NCBI GenBank assembly: GCA_963715045.1
Contig: CAVQRC010000035.1
Coordinates: 1-64,000, forward strand
Length of the DNA stretch: 64,000 nt
Source: CAVQRC01 sp963715045
GTDB lineage: Bacteria > Planctomycetota > Planctomycetia > Pirellulales > Lacipirellulaceae
Direction of reading: 5' to 3'
The notes under the pieces were generated by a model. It saw only the letters and a program-made list of their open reading frames with translations, was not told where the DNA came from and did no database searches. This document shows positions 17,082 to 26,665 of this stretch, piece after piece (positions within the stretch are counted from its first letter, which is position 1; each line of letters opens with the position of its first letter). The position numbers and the translations under genes are program-made.

Positions 17082-19061
17082 ATGATGCAATTCGAACACT
17101 TGGGGCCATATAAGGTCGGTGAAAAACTCGGTAAGGGTGGGATGGGAGCCGTCTACCGAGCCGTTCACAAAGAGACCGGACAACCGGCCGCGATCAAGGT
17201 CCTGGCGCCCCAACTCGCGATGGCTGAGGGTTTTCGCGAACGCTTCGAGGCCGAAATCGACTCACTCAAGAAGCTCGATCACCCCGGGATCGTCCGGCTG
17301 TACGGGTATGGTGAGCAGGACGGATTCCTGTTCTACGCCATGGAACTGATCGACGGCACGAGCCTCGAAGACGAACTGGCGCAGGGGCGTCGATTCAACT
17401 GGCGGGAAGTGACAAGCATCGGCATTCAAATTTGCCGCGCGCTCAAACACGCCCACGATCACGGGATCGTGCATCGCGACATCAAGCCGGCCAACCTGCT
17501 CCTCGACAAGACCGAAAAGATCAAGATCGCCGACTTCGGCATCGCCCGCCTGTTCGGAGGGACCCAATTGACAACTGCCGGAGGGGTCCTGGGAACGGCC
17601 GACTACATGTCGCCCGAACAAGCCGACGGTAAGAACGTCACGGAGCGTTGCGATCAGTACAGCCTGGGCGGCGTGATGTACGCGTTGCTCGCCGGGCGAC
17701 CACCGTTTCGTGGAAAAAACCTGCCCGAAATGCTGCAACTGCAGCGGTTCGCCGAGCCCGAACCGGTCCGCCGTTATGCCAGCGAGACGCCCGAGCAACT
17801 CGAGCGGCTGATCATGCAGTTGCTGTCGAAAGATCCTGCCGCGCGATTCCCCAACACGCTTGTTCTCGCCCGGCACATGGAGGCCATGTTACGGGCCCTC
17901 TCCCGACCTGCGGCGGATGACTTCGACATCGCGACAGGTGATACCAAGGTCACGATCGACGACGGCTACGCCGAATCGACATTCGCCCGCGGTCCGACGC
18001 GGGTGGCCGAGCAGCTCGACGATGAAGATGAATACGAGCTGATGGAGCAGGAGACTCTGACTCCCTCCATCGGCGTGCCATCGACACCGGATGTGACGAT
18101 GGAAGCCCCGCAGGGACTGACCGGCCCGCTCACACAGCCAGTCGGCAGCGGTGACGATCTCGAATTGGAACGGCCGACGGCATCGTCCAGATCGGGCGAA
18201 TCTCAACCCGTGCCGCGGCAGACTCATTTCACGACGGTTGAAGAAGAAGCGTTGCTGGCCGCCGAAGAAGGCCGCCAACCCTGGTACGTCACGTTGTCGC
18301 AGCTGATCGTGTTGTCGGGTGTGCTCGCTGCGGTGGCCTACGGGCTGTGGTATTTCTCCCGTCCTGCGACGGCCGACCAGTTGTACGCCCAGATCACTGA
18401 AGCCGCGTTGACTGGTTCGAGCAAGAGCCTTCGCGCGGCTGAGAAACACGTCGCTGCGTTCATCGAACGGTTTCCCGAGGATCGACGGATCGAGGAAGTG
18501 GTCGGCTACCAGGAACAGATCGAACTTTCGCGAACGGAAGATCAACTGGGAAGTGTCTCGCAGCGATTGGGCGGAACGCGGGCACTGCTTCCGATCGAAC
18601 AGATGTATCTCGAGGCGCAGCGGGTGGCCGAAGTGGATCTCACGGCAGCGCTCGCCCGGGTCGATGCGATTCTCACGCTCTACGACCGGGGTGACTTGAC
18701 CGCTCCCGGGAGTGGCGACGACGACGATGATGACACGGTACCATTTTTCAGTCGCATGCGACGATCGATCCTGCTTGTCCGTCGCCTGCGAGAGGATCTC
18801 CAGCAGCGAAGCAAAATCGAATCCGACAACCAGATGCCAACGCTCCGACAGCGACTGGCCGAAGCACAGGTGTTGGCCGCGGAAGACCCCCGCGAAGCCG
18901 AGGCCATGTTCAACGCGATCGTACTGCTCTACGCTGATAAGGATTGGGCAGCAGATGTCGTCGCCGCCGCCCGCGATGGCCTCGCGGCCCTTCCCGAACC
19001 GACGTCTGGCGACGACGCGGTGGTCGAGCAGCCCGAGCATCAGACCGCGGTCGAGCAGTAA
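17082..19061 (+). CDS. transmembrane Ser/Thr protein kinase (PknB family)
   Basis: A 659-residue eukaryotic-like kinase. The glycine loop is GKGGMGAVYRA, the ATP lysine is in AAIKVLAP, the catalytic loop HRDIKPANLLL is near residue 129, then DFGIARLFGG and the activation/P+1 segment GTADYMSPEQ; all key residues are present. The domain ends near residue 270. An acidic juxtamembrane linker follows, then one transmembrane helix (LIVLSGVLAAVAYGLWYF, about 408-426) and a C-terminal helical region of TPR/coiled-coil type with an Asp run (about 545-550). The domain outside the membrane could sense envelope signals. It begins with tandem ATGs (17082, 17085). hemB follows by 45 bp, but a functional link is not implied. 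Confidence 0.92.
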   Translation: MMQFEHLGPYKVGEKLGKGGMGAVYRAVHKETGQPAAIKVLAPQLAMAEGFRERFEAEIDSLKKLDHPGIVRLYGYGEQDGFLFYAMELIDGTSLEDELAQGRRFNWREVTSIGIQICRALKHAHDHGIVHRDIKPANLLLDKTEKIKIADFGIARLFGGTQLTTAGGVLGTADYMSPEQADGKNVTERCDQYSLGGVMYALLAGRPPFRGKNLPEMLQLQRFAEPEPVRRYASETPEQLERLIMQLLSKDPAARFPNTLVLARHMEAMLRALSRPAADDFDIATGDTKVTIDDGYAESTFARGPTRVAEQLDDEDEYELMEQETLTPSIGVPSTPDVTMEAPQGLTGPLTQPVGSGDDLELERPTASSRSGESQPVPRQTHFTTVEEEALLAAEEGRQPWYVTLSQLIVLSGVLAAVAYGLWYFSRPATADQLYAQITEAALTGSSKSLRAAEKHVAAFIERFPEDRRIEEVVGYQEQIELSRTEDQLGSVSQRLGGTRALLPIEQMYLEAQRVAEVDLTAALARVDAILTLYDRGDLTAPGSGDDDDDDTVPFFSRMRRSILLVRRLREDLQQRSKIESDNQMPTLRQRLAEAQVLAAEDPREAEAMFNAIVLLYADKDWAADVVAAARDGLAALPEPTSGDDAVVEQPEHQTAVEQ

Positions 19062-19106
19062 CGATTCGGCGGTACCGAACTCAATTTCCACGAAGTTGCG
19101 GATGCC

Positions 19107-20123
19107 ATGGACCGTTTAGATCGATCGACCGGCGGAGGTCGCTTTCCGACGACGAGAATGCGGCGGTTGCGTTACCACCCGGCGATTCGCAACCTCGTGC
19201 GGCAGACGCAGCTCGACCCGAGCCGACTGGTGTGGCCCCTGTTCGCTCGACCGGGCCGGAACGAGCGACGGCCGATCGAGTCGATGCCGGGTGTCGAGCA
19301 GCTTTCGGTCGACCTGATTGCCGAAGCGGCGCGGCGTGCCGCCGGCAACGGACTGGGAGGACTCATTCTGTTCGGGATTCCCGCCGCCAAGGACAACATT
19401 GGGAGCGACTCGCTGACGGAAGCGGGGATTGTGCAGCAGGCCGTGCGGGCGGCGAAGGACGCGGCCCCGGACCTGCTTGTGATGACCGACGTCTGCTTCT
19501 GCGAGTACACCGATCACGGTCACTGCGGTGTGCTTGACGATGCTTCGGGGCGACGCGACGTAAACAACGACGCGACGCTGGAGTTGCTCGCCCGGCAAGC
19601 GGTCAGTCACGCCGAGGCCGGAAGCGATCTGGTCGCGCCCAGCGGCATGATGGACGGCATGGTCGGGGCGATCCGCAGCGGACTCGACGCAGCCAGTTTC
19701 TCACACATCCCGATCCTCAGTTACGCGGCCAAGTACTCGAGCAGTTTCTACGGCCCGTTTCGCGACGCCGCCGAGAGTACGCCGCAGTTCGGGGACCGCC
19801 GCTCCTACCAGATGGATCCGGCTGCCGATGCCTGCCAGGCGGTTCGCGAAGTCGAGCTGGACTTGCAGGAAGGGGCCGACATGGTGATGGTCAAACCGGC
19901 GATCGGCTATCTGGACATTCTGTGTCGTATACGGCAGGCATTCCCGGGCGTCCCGCTGGCTGCGTACAACGTGTCGGGAGAGTACAGCGCAATCAAAGCG
20001 GCCGCCGCGCGGGGCTGGCTCGATGAACAGGCCGTCGTGCGAGAAGTATTGACGTCGATCCATCGCAGCGGGGCGGATTTCATTCTCACGTACTGGGCCG
20101 CCGACTTCGCCCAGTGGGCGTAG
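19107..20123 (+). CDS. hemB: porphobilinogen synthase (delta-aminolevulinate dehydratase)
   Basis: A 338-residue HemB that condenses two 5-aminolevulinate molecules to porphobilinogen in tetrapyrrole synthesis. The zinc triple-Cys site is visible as DVCFCEYTDHGHC. The two Schiff-base lysines lie in YAAKYSSSFYGPFR (about 209) and MVKPA (about 262). Length and motifs are normal for the zinc-dependent class. hemL starts 55 bp downstream on the same strand, so the two adjacent steps (GSA to ALA, ALA to PBG) are probably co-transcribed, although the gene order is reversed relative to the pathway. Confidence 0.97.
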   Translation: MDRLDRSTGGGRFPTTRMRRLRYHPAIRNLVRQTQLDPSRLVWPLFARPGRNERRPIESMPGVEQLSVDLIAEAARRAAGNGLGGLILFGIPAAKDNIGSDSLTEAGIVQQAVRAAKDAAPDLLVMTDVCFCEYTDHGHCGVLDDASGRRDVNNDATLELLARQAVSHAEAGSDLVAPSGMMDGMVGAIRSGLDAASFSHIPILSYAAKYSSSFYGPFRDAAESTPQFGDRRSYQMDPAADACQAVREVELDLQEGADMVMVKPAIGYLDILCRIRQAFPGVPLAAYNVSGEYSAIKAAAARGWLDEQAVVREVLTSIHRSGADFILTYWAADFAQWA

Positions 20124-20178
20124 CCGCACACCGGCAACCCGTCAGGTCGCAGGAAGCCCCTTCTTCCTATAATCTCCC

Positions 20179-21477
20179 ATGCCTGATACCAAACTTTCGC
20201 TGCACAACAGTCAAGAAGCCTTCGATGCGGCCCTGCATTTGATGCCGGGTGGCGTGAACAGCCCGGCCCGCGCGTTCGGGGCGGTCGGCGGCAAACCGAT
20301 CTTTTTCGAACGCGGTGAAGGCCCGTATCTCTACGATATCGATGGCAACCGCTACATCGATTACATCGGCTCTTGGGGGCCGATGATTCTGGGTCATGCT
20401 CATCCCGAGGTCGTCGCGGCGTTGCAGGCGGCCGCCATTCGCGGCACGAGCTTCGGTGCACCCACGCTTGGCGAAAGCGAACTGGCCGAACGGATCATTC
20501 GGGCAGTACCGTCGATCGAGAAGGTGCGGCTCGTCAACTCGGGAACCGAAGCGACGATGAGCGCGGTCCGCCTGGCCCGCGGCGCTACGGGGCGAGACAT
20601 CATCATCAAGTTTGCCGGCAACTATCACGGCCATGTCGACAGTTTGCTGGTGGCTGCCGGCAGCAGCGCGGCGACGCTGGGCGTACCCAGTTCTCCTGGC
20701 GTCACCGCGGGAACGACGCAGGACACGCTGGTCCTCGCCTACAACGATGTCGCGGGACTTGAGCAGGCGTTCGCCGCGCACGGTCCGAAAATTGCCGGCG
20801 TGATCTTCGAACCCGTGGCCGGCAACATGGGCGTCGTCATCCCGACCAGCGAGTTCCTCACAGCACTCCGGGAATTGACCCGGCAGCACGGAGCCGTCTG
20901 GATTTGCGACGAAGTCATGAGCGGATTTCGCGTCGCGTTTGGCGGTGCGCAGGAGCGTTACGGAATCACGCCCGACATTACGACACTCGGTAAGATCGTC
21001 GGGGGCGGACTTCCCGTCGGCGCGTATGGAGGACGGGCAGACCTGATGGACCACGTACTTCCCGCCGGACAGGTGTTTCAGGCTGGCACGCTCAGCGGCA
21101 ATCCGCTGGCGACGGCGGCCGGAAACGCGACCTTGCGACTCCTGGAAGAACACCCTCCCTACCCGCGACTTGAGGCACTCTCCGAGCAACTCGCCGAGGG
21201 TTTACGCCAGGCGGCCACGGCGGCCCGGGTGCCGCATCATCTGGCCCGTGTCGGCAGCATGGTCACGTTCTTCTTCTCCGACGTGCCGGTCGTCGACTGG
21301 GACACGGCCAGTCGCTGCAACACCGAGCGATTTGCACAATACTTCTGGGGGATGGCCGAACGCGGAGTCTATCTCCCCTGCAGTCAGTACGAAGCGATGT
21401 TCATCTCGGCCGCGCATTCTGACTACGACATAGAAACCACGATTCAGGCAGCGGCCGAAGTGTTCGGAGAACTTTAG
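20179..21477 (+). CDS. hemL: glutamate-1-semialdehyde 2,1-aminomutase
   Basis: A 432-residue class-III PLP aminotransferase that makes 5-aminolevulinate from glutamate-1-semialdehyde in the C5 pathway. Recognisable motifs are MPGGVNSPARAFGAVGG at the N-terminus, VRLVNSGTEATMSAVRLARG, NYHGHVDSLLVAAGSS, WICDEVMSGFR and TLGKIVGGGLPVGAYGG with the PLP lysine. It is full length. With hemB just upstream this supplies porphobilinogen to heme synthesis. The gene is followed by the 130-bp tandem repeats, which separate it from the convergent inositol phosphatase gene. Confidence 0.97.
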   Translation: MPDTKLSLHNSQEAFDAALHLMPGGVNSPARAFGAVGGKPIFFERGEGPYLYDIDGNRYIDYIGSWGPMILGHAHPEVVAALQAAAIRGTSFGAPTLGESELAERIIRAVPSIEKVRLVNSGTEATMSAVRLARGATGRDIIIKFAGNYHGHVDSLLVAAGSSAATLGVPSSPGVTAGTTQDTLVLAYNDVAGLEQAFAAHGPKIAGVIFEPVAGNMGVVIPTSEFLTALRELTRQHGAVWICDEVMSGFRVAFGGAQERYGITPDITTLGKIVGGGLPVGAYGGRADLMDHVLPAGQVFQAGTLSGNPLATAAGNATLRLLEEHPPYPRLEALSEQLAEGLRQAATAARVPHHLARVGSMVTFFFSDVPVVDWDTASRCNTERFAQYFWGMAERGVYLPCSQYEAMFISAAHSDYDIETTIQAAAEVFGEL

Positions 21478-21507
21478 GAACTGCTGTTTCCTGGCCGTCG
21501 GCGGACC

Positions 21508-21908
21508 GTGTCACGGAGGTGTAGGCCCGACACTCCGTGGCGGGCATGTTGGTTCACCGCCGGCCTGACCGATGTAACGGCGGCGGCTTCCGGGCAGCGA
21601 TGGATGGAAGCCGCCTTTCCGGCACGGGTCACGGAGTGACCCGGCTACGTGGAGGCCCGACACTCCGTGGCGGGCATGTTGGTTCACCGCCGGCCTGACC
21701 GCTGTAACGGCGGCGGCTTCCGAGCGGCGATGGATGGAAGCCGCCTTTCCGGCACGGGTCACGGAGTGACCCGGCTACGTGTAGACCCGACACTCCGTGG
21801 CGGGGATGTTGATTCACCGCCGGCCTGACCGTTGTGACGGCGGCGGCTTCCGAGCGGCGATGGATGGAAATCGCTTTCCGGCCCGTGTCACGGAGTGACC
21901 CGGCTACT
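21508..21908 (+). repeat. three tandem copies of a 130-bp unit
   Basis: The core cactccgtgg recurs at 21531, 21661 and 21791, exactly 130 bp apart, and each unit ends with cacggagtgacccggctac. The units are about 95% identical by eye. The ends match the core of the 87-bp array at 16.7 kb, but the middle (ttcaccgccggcctgacc) is different. The array fills the gap between convergent hemL and the inositol phosphatase gene, and the phosphatase stop codon (complement of cta at 21904-21906) lies inside its last unit. Confidence 0.95.
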
Positions 21909-22674
21909 TGCAGATTTCGAGCATCGCTTCGTGGAGGTGGCCATTGGTGGCCAACACGGTCGACTGGGCGATCGGCAGCGGTTCACCCTCGCAGGTGGTG
22001 ACGCGGCCGCCCGCTTCCTCCACGATCAGTCGCCCGGCCGCGAAGTCCCAGGCCGCGAGACCGTACTCGAAGAACGCGCCGAACTGACCCGCGGCGACGC
22101 TGCAAAGGTCGAGTGTGGCCGCGCCGTTGCGGCGAACCCCATGCACGTGGACCGCGAACAGTTTGCGAATCGCCGCCAACGTGGCGTCGAGTGGTCCCTC
22201 GCGGTCGTACGGAAAACCGATTCCGATCAGCACTTCGCTGAGGTTCTGCTCTGCGGCGACGTGCATCAGTTTATCGTTGCAGTACGCGCCCTGCCCCCGC
22301 GAAGCCGTATACCAGTTCTCGCCCACGGGTTGATAGACGACCGCGTGCCGGGGTTGACCCCGCTCGTAGTAGGCGACCGACACGCCGAACTGGGGCACGT
22401 GATGGGCAAAATTATGCGTGCCGTCGATCGGATCGACGATCCACAGGTTGTCGGCGGCGACATCATCGCGATGCGTCTCTTCGGCGAATACCGCGTCGCC
22501 GGGAAAGTCGCTGCGAATGGCGTCGACGATGGCTCTCTCTGCCGCCACATCGGCATCGGTGACGAGGTTGTTGAGGCCCTTCGCCGAAAGCTGAAAACCC
22601 TCCTGGAAAAACTTCAGGGCGACTTCGCCCCCACGTTGGGCGGCTCGGCGGGCAGTATCAAAGCGGTCTCGCAT
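21904..22674 (-). CDS. inositol monophosphatase family protein (SuhB-like)
   Basis: A 256-residue Mg-dependent, lithium-sensitive-type phosphatase. The metal-binding motifs are complete: FAEETH, WIVDPIDGTHNFAHH and AAWDFAAGRLIVEEAGG. Family members dephosphorylate inositol monophosphate and related sugar phosphates such as fructose-1,6-bisphosphate or PAP; the substrate cannot be decided here. The start MRDRFDTARR fits the family N-terminus. The stop codon is supplied by the last copy of the 130-bp repeat. The gene is divergent from the ferredoxin gene of the aldehyde oxidoreductase operon (100 bp apart). Confidence 0.93.
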   Translation of the reverse strand: MRDRFDTARRAAQRGGEVALKFFQEGFQLSAKGLNNLVTDADVAAERAIVDAIRSDFPGDAVFAEETHRDDVAADNLWIVDPIDGTHNFAHHVPQFGVSVAYYERGQPRHAVVYQPVGENWYTASRGQGAYCNDKLMHVAAEQNLSEVLIGIGFPYDREGPLDATLAAIRKLFAVHVHGVRRNGAATLDLCSVAAGQFGAFFEYGLAAWDFAAGRLIVEEAGGRVTTCEGEPLPIAQSTVLATNGHLHEAMLEICK

Positions 22675-22774
22675 GTCGCTACCTTATTGGCTGGACGCTT
22701 CCGCCCGCAACCGGGCATAATACTGGCCGGTCCATCCTGGAATTCGGTAACCCTTCGCACCGAGGAAATCTTCT

Positions 22775-23251
22775 GTGGCACAAATGCTCAACATCGTGCC
22801 TGCCAAATGCACGGGTTGCATGCAATGCGAGCTGGCCTGCTCGTGGGTGCAAACCGGTACGTTCCAGCCTTCCAAGAGCGTGATTCGCGTCAATATTTTC
22901 GACGAGGAAGCGAGCTACGCCCCCTTTACGTGCGTTCAATGCGACGAGGCGTGGTGCATGCAGGCCTGTCCGGTGAACGCGATTGCGATCGACGGAAACG
23001 AGGCCAAGATCGTGCTCGACGCGTTGTGTATCGGCTGCCACCTGTGCACGATCGCTTGCCCGTTCGGGACCGTATTTACACTTCCTGATACCGACAAGGC
23101 CTCGAAGTGCAATCTCTGCGGAGGCCAACCAGCCTGCGCGACGGCCTGCCCGACCGCGGCGATCGAGGTCGTCGACGGGGACATGGCGGGTGGATGGTTC
23201 AACGACTGGGCCGACCACGTGCACAAGAACTACATCGAAGCCATCCACTGA
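22775..23251 (+). CDS. aorA: four-cluster ferredoxin subunit of aldehyde oxidoreductase (AorA-like)
   Basis: A 158-residue iron-sulfur protein with sixteen cysteines in four [4Fe-4S] motifs: CTGCMQCELAC, CVQCDEAWCMQACP, CIGCHLCTIACP and CNLCGGQPACATACP. It is the electron-transfer subunit that links the tungsten enzyme encoded next to the FAD subunit. The order ferredoxin, AOR, FAD oxidoreductase matches the aorABC operon of Aromatoleum aromaticum as I recall it. It is spaced 109 bp from the AOR gene. Symbol assigned by synteny and motif, not by alignment. Confidence 0.85.
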   Translation: MAQMLNIVPAKCTGCMQCELACSWVQTGTFQPSKSVIRVNIFDEEASYAPFTCVQCDEAWCMQACPVNAIAIDGNEAKIVLDALCIGCHLCTIACPFGTVFTLPDTDKASKCNLCGGQPACATACPTAAIEVVDGDMAGGWFNDWADHVHKNYIEAIH

Positions 23252-23360
23252 ACCTGAGAGAGACTCACCGCCGATCGCGGAATTATCCTGAGCGACCCGA
23301 TTCCCCGGCCGCGGAAAACGTTCGGCGAGATTCTGGAACAGGCACCAAGGAAAGCAAGTC

Positions 23361-25196
23361 ATGGCCAGTTGGACAAAGAAACTGCTTCGCGTCGATCTGA
23401 CTTCCGGGACATCTCAGGTGGAACCGATCCCCGAAGACTGGCTGCGGGACTACATCGGCGGCCGAGGTCTGGGTGACCGCTACCTGTACGAGGAGGTCGA
23501 TCCGCAGGTCGATCCGCTCTCTCCGGAAAACAAGCTGATGTTTGCGACCGGGCCGTTGACCGGCACGCCCGTGCCGTGCGGCGCGCGCTATACGGTCGTC
23601 ACCAAGGGCCCGTTGACCGACGCGATCACGACCTCGAACTCGGGTGGTCACTGGGGGCCCGAACTGAAGTTCGCCGGTTACGACCTGCTGATCGTCGAAG
23701 GGGCCGCGGCCCGGCCGAGCTATTTGTTCATTTACGACGATCAGGTGGAAATCCGCGACGCCGCCGCATACTGGGGCCACGGTGTTTCGGAAACCGAAGA
23801 CGGGCTTCGCAACGAACTGGGCATCCCTCAGCTTCGCGTGGCATGCATCGGCCCGGCCGGTGAGAATCTCGTCCGGTTCGCCTGCATCATGAACGACAAA
23901 CATCGGGCCGCGGGCCGCAGCGGCGTGGGGGCCGTGATGGGCTCGAAGAATCTCAAGGCGATCGCCGTCCGCGGGACGGGCGGCGTCGCGGTGGCCGATC
24001 CCGAGGCCTTCATGAAGGCGATGTGGAACATGCGGGCGGAGATGAAGGACAGCCCGGGCCGGAAGGCATTTTCGGATTTCGGCACGGCCGCCACGATCGA
24101 CATGACGCAGGCGTTCGGCGCGCTGCCCGCGCGGAACTTTCAGGAGGGGCAGTTCGAAGAATACGAGAATCTCAACGGGACCACGATTCGCAACACACGC
24201 ATGGAGACGAACAAGGCCTGCTTCGCGTGCACGATCGCCTGCGGCCGCGTGACCCGACTGGGTGAGCATTCCGACAAGTACCTCGTCAACATGCATCCCC
24301 GCAACTGGAAGCAGGCGGGAGAGGGTCCCGAGTACGAAGCGGCCTGGGCACTGGGCGCCGACACCGGCGTGGGAGATCTGGACGCGGTGCTCAAAGCGAA
24401 TTGGCTGTGCAACGACTTGGGGATGGATCCAATCTCGATGGGGGCCACGCTGGCAGCGGCGATGGAGCTCTACGAAGAGGGCAAGATCACGGATGAGCAG
24501 GTCGAAATGCCGCTCCGCTTCGGCTCGGAAGAAGCCCTGATCCGGATGACCGAGGCGACCGCGTACCGCGAAGGACTCGGCGATGATCTGGCGGAGGGTT
24601 CGAAAATCCTTGGCGAGAAGTACCACAATCCGGACGTGTTCATGGGCGTGAAGGGGCAGGAGTTCCCGGCGTACGACCCGCGTGGCTTTCAGGGGATGGG
24701 AATCGCGTACGCGACGTGCAACCGCGGGGCGTGTCATCTTCGGGCCTGGACTCCGGCCATCGAGAGCACGGGCGTCGCCGACCCGCACACCCCCGACGGC
24801 AAGAGCGAGTGGGTAGTCCACGAGCAGCATCGCTCCACGGCTCACGACGCGACCGGGTTGTGCCTGTTCGTGGGAGCGACCGGCGGTCCCCTGGAGACGT
24901 TTGTTCCGTGCACCGCCGCCGCGACGGGAGTCGACTACACGCTTGACGACTTCATCAAGATCGGTGAGCGGACCTGGAATCTCGAGCGGCTCTGGAACCT
25001 CAGAGCCGGACTCACGAAAGCCGATGACACGCTCCCTAAGCGGTTGCTGAAGACGGCCCACAAGGAAGGACCATCGGCAGGGGTCACGGTTAACCTCGAT
25101 GCCATGCTGCCGGTCTACTACCGCGAACGAGGCTGGGATCAGGAAGGAATTCCCACACCCGAAAAACTGGCCGAACTGGGCCTGGCGACCTTGTAG
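23361..25196 (+). CDS. aorB: aldehyde ferredoxin oxidoreductase family, tungsten/molybdopterin catalytic subunit (AorB-like)
   Basis: A 611-residue AOR-family enzyme. It opens with the family hallmark KLLRVDLTSG and YIGGRGLGDRYLYEE, followed by PLTGTPVPCGARY and GRSGVGAVMGSKNLKAIAVRG. Cys287, Cys290 and Cys294 (CFACTIAC) with Cys501 (GLCLFVG) fit the C-x2-C-x3-C...C ligands of the [4Fe-4S] cluster. The bis-pyranopterin loops include EYEAAWALGAD and the REGLGDDLAEGS segment. The enzyme oxidises aldehydes to acids or, with low-potential electrons, may reduce acids. Neighbouring ferredoxin and FAD subunits argue for NAD coupling. Whether W or Mo is bound is inferred from the family only. Confidence 0.93.
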   Translation: MASWTKKLLRVDLTSGTSQVEPIPEDWLRDYIGGRGLGDRYLYEEVDPQVDPLSPENKLMFATGPLTGTPVPCGARYTVVTKGPLTDAITTSNSGGHWGPELKFAGYDLLIVEGAAARPSYLFIYDDQVEIRDAAAYWGHGVSETEDGLRNELGIPQLRVACIGPAGENLVRFACIMNDKHRAAGRSGVGAVMGSKNLKAIAVRGTGGVAVADPEAFMKAMWNMRAEMKDSPGRKAFSDFGTAATIDMTQAFGALPARNFQEGQFEEYENLNGTTIRNTRMETNKACFACTIACGRVTRLGEHSDKYLVNMHPRNWKQAGEGPEYEAAWALGADTGVGDLDAVLKANWLCNDLGMDPISMGATLAAAMELYEEGKITDEQVEMPLRFGSEEALIRMTEATAYREGLGDDLAEGSKILGEKYHNPDVFMGVKGQEFPAYDPRGFQGMGIAYATCNRGACHLRAWTPAIESTGVADPHTPDGKSEWVVHEQHRSTAHDATGLCLFVGATGGPLETFVPCTAAATGVDYTLDDFIKIGERTWNLERLWNLRAGLTKADDTLPKRLLKTAHKEGPSAGVTVNLDAMLPVYYRERGWDQEGIPTPEKLAELGLATL

Positions 25197-25285
25197 CCTG
25201 CCGCCGTTCAGCCCCACCGGCAGCCACCCCCGCGGTGCTGCGGTCAACGGCAGACTCTGTCGAGGTAATTGGAGAATACAGCCGC

Positions 25286-26665
25286 ATGTCGATTCACCAT
25301 GTCATTGTCGGCGGGGGACCGGTCGCCACGAATGCGATCGAGACGATTCGCCAGTTCGACAACGGAACTTCGCAAATCACCCTGATCTGCGACGAGCCCG
25401 CGCATTCCCGCATGGCTCTCCCCTATTGGCTCGCCGGCCAGATCCCTCGCGGCCATACCCACACCGCGGACGATGCGTATTTCGAGCGATTGGGTGTCGC
25501 ACCGCGAATCGGCGAGAGGGTGGCCAGGACCGATGCGTTGCACAAGTCGGTTCAGCTCGAATCGGGAGAAACGATCCCGTTCGACAATCTCTTGATCGCC
25601 ACGGGGTCGGCGCCGGCCAGGCCTCCGATCTCCGGGATCGACCTGCCGGGAGTGCAGACGCTGTGGACGTTGGAAGATACGGCCCAGCTTCTCGCCCGCG
25701 CTGGCACCGAAACGCCCCGCGTGCTGATGGTAGGGGCCGGATTCATCGGCTTCATCATGCTCAACGCGATGTACAAGCGGGACTGGAAATTGGCCGTCGT
25801 CGAGCGTGAACCGCAGGTGCTTCCCCGCATGCTCGACGTCGCCGGAGGCGCCCTGGTCCGCACCTGGCTGACCGCGAAGGGCGTCGACCTGCACACAGGA
25901 CGGACCGTGCAAGCAATCTCCGAGATGAGCGACGGGGCAAAGCAGATCGAACTCGACAACGGTCAGACGCTGCAAGCCGATATCGTTGTGATCGCCACCG
26001 GCATCCAGCCGAATCTGAGTCTCGTCGAGGGCAGCGGGATCAAGATCGACGCCGGCATCTTGGTCGACGATCGGATGCGGACGAACGCACCCCATGTGTA
26101 CGCGGGAGGAGATGTCGCTCAGGGGCCCGTGCTCTACGGCGATGGCCCGGCAATCCACGCCATTCAACCGACGGCGGTCGATCACGGTCGTGTGGCGGGT
26201 GCCCAGATGGCCGGACAAGACATCCGCTATCCGGGAAGCCTGCTGATGAACGTGCTGGACACGTGCGGCCTGCAATGTGCGAGTTTCGGGGCCTGGCATG
26301 TGAAGGACGACACCACCGTGATCTCGAATCCGATCAGTAACATCTATCGCAATCTGGTGTGGGACGGCGATCAACTGATCGGAGCATCGTTTATCGGTCG
26401 GGCCGGCGACATGGGCATGCTCAACGACGTCGGCATGGTGAAGGGGATCCTGCAGACCCAGACGCCGCTCGGAGAATGGAAGGCGTTTCTGCAGGAAAAT
26501 CCGTTCGACATTCGCCGGGCCTACATCGCTAACAAGGTGGCTGCGAGGCTTGCCGGCACGACCTTGCTGGGTCGCCCGTCACAGCCGCGGGGCTTCCGGT
26601 TCGCCAATACGCCTGTCAAGAACGAAGCCACCAAGAGCCACCAGGTCTATGTCGCTCCCCAGTGA
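25286..26665 (+). CDS. aorC: FAD/NAD(P)-dependent oxidoreductase subunit (AorC-like)
   Basis: A 459-residue pyridine-nucleotide-disulfide-type flavoprotein. The start MSIHHVIVGGGPVATNAIE (25286) puts the FAD dinucleotide motif at the N-terminus. A second GxGxxG site (VLMVGAGFIGFIML) binds NAD(H), and VYAGGDVAQGP closes the FAD site. No redox-active CxxxxC is seen. In AorABC the FAD subunit passes electrons between the iron-sulfur subunit and NAD. The MoaD-like gene starts 17 bases inside the 3' end of this gene, so translation is probably coupled. Confidence 0.88.
   Translation: MSIHHVIVGGGPVATNAIETIRQFDNGTSQITLICDEPAHSRMALPYWLAGQIPRGHTHTADDAYFERLGVAPRIGERVARTDALHKSVQLESGETIPFDNLLIATGSAPARPPISGIDLPGVQTLWTLEDTAQLLARAGTETPRVLMVGAGFIGFIMLNAMYKRDWKLAVVEREPQVLPRMLDVAGGALVRTWLTAKGVDLHTGRTVQAISEMSDGAKQIELDNGQTLQADIVVIATGIQPNLSLVEGSGIKIDAGILVDDRMRTNAPHVYAGGDVAQGPVLYGDGPAIHAIQPTAVDHGRVAGAQMAGQDIRYPGSLLMNVLDTCGLQCASFGAWHVKDDTTVISNPISNIYRNLVWDGDQLIGASFIGRAGDMGMLNDVGMVKGILQTQTPLGEWKAFLQENPFDIRRAYIANKVAARLAGTTLLGRPSQPRGFRFANTPVKNEATKSHQVYVAPQ

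Noticed and set aside
16747..21908. Tandem arrays considered as CRISPR
   Set aside because: Repeats are 87 and 130 bp, contiguous, without unique spacers, and no cas genes are present.
23283..25247. 654-codon antisense frame over the AOR gene
   Set aside because: The AOR protein on the plus strand has complete family motifs; the antisense frame is Arg/His-rich with no domain.
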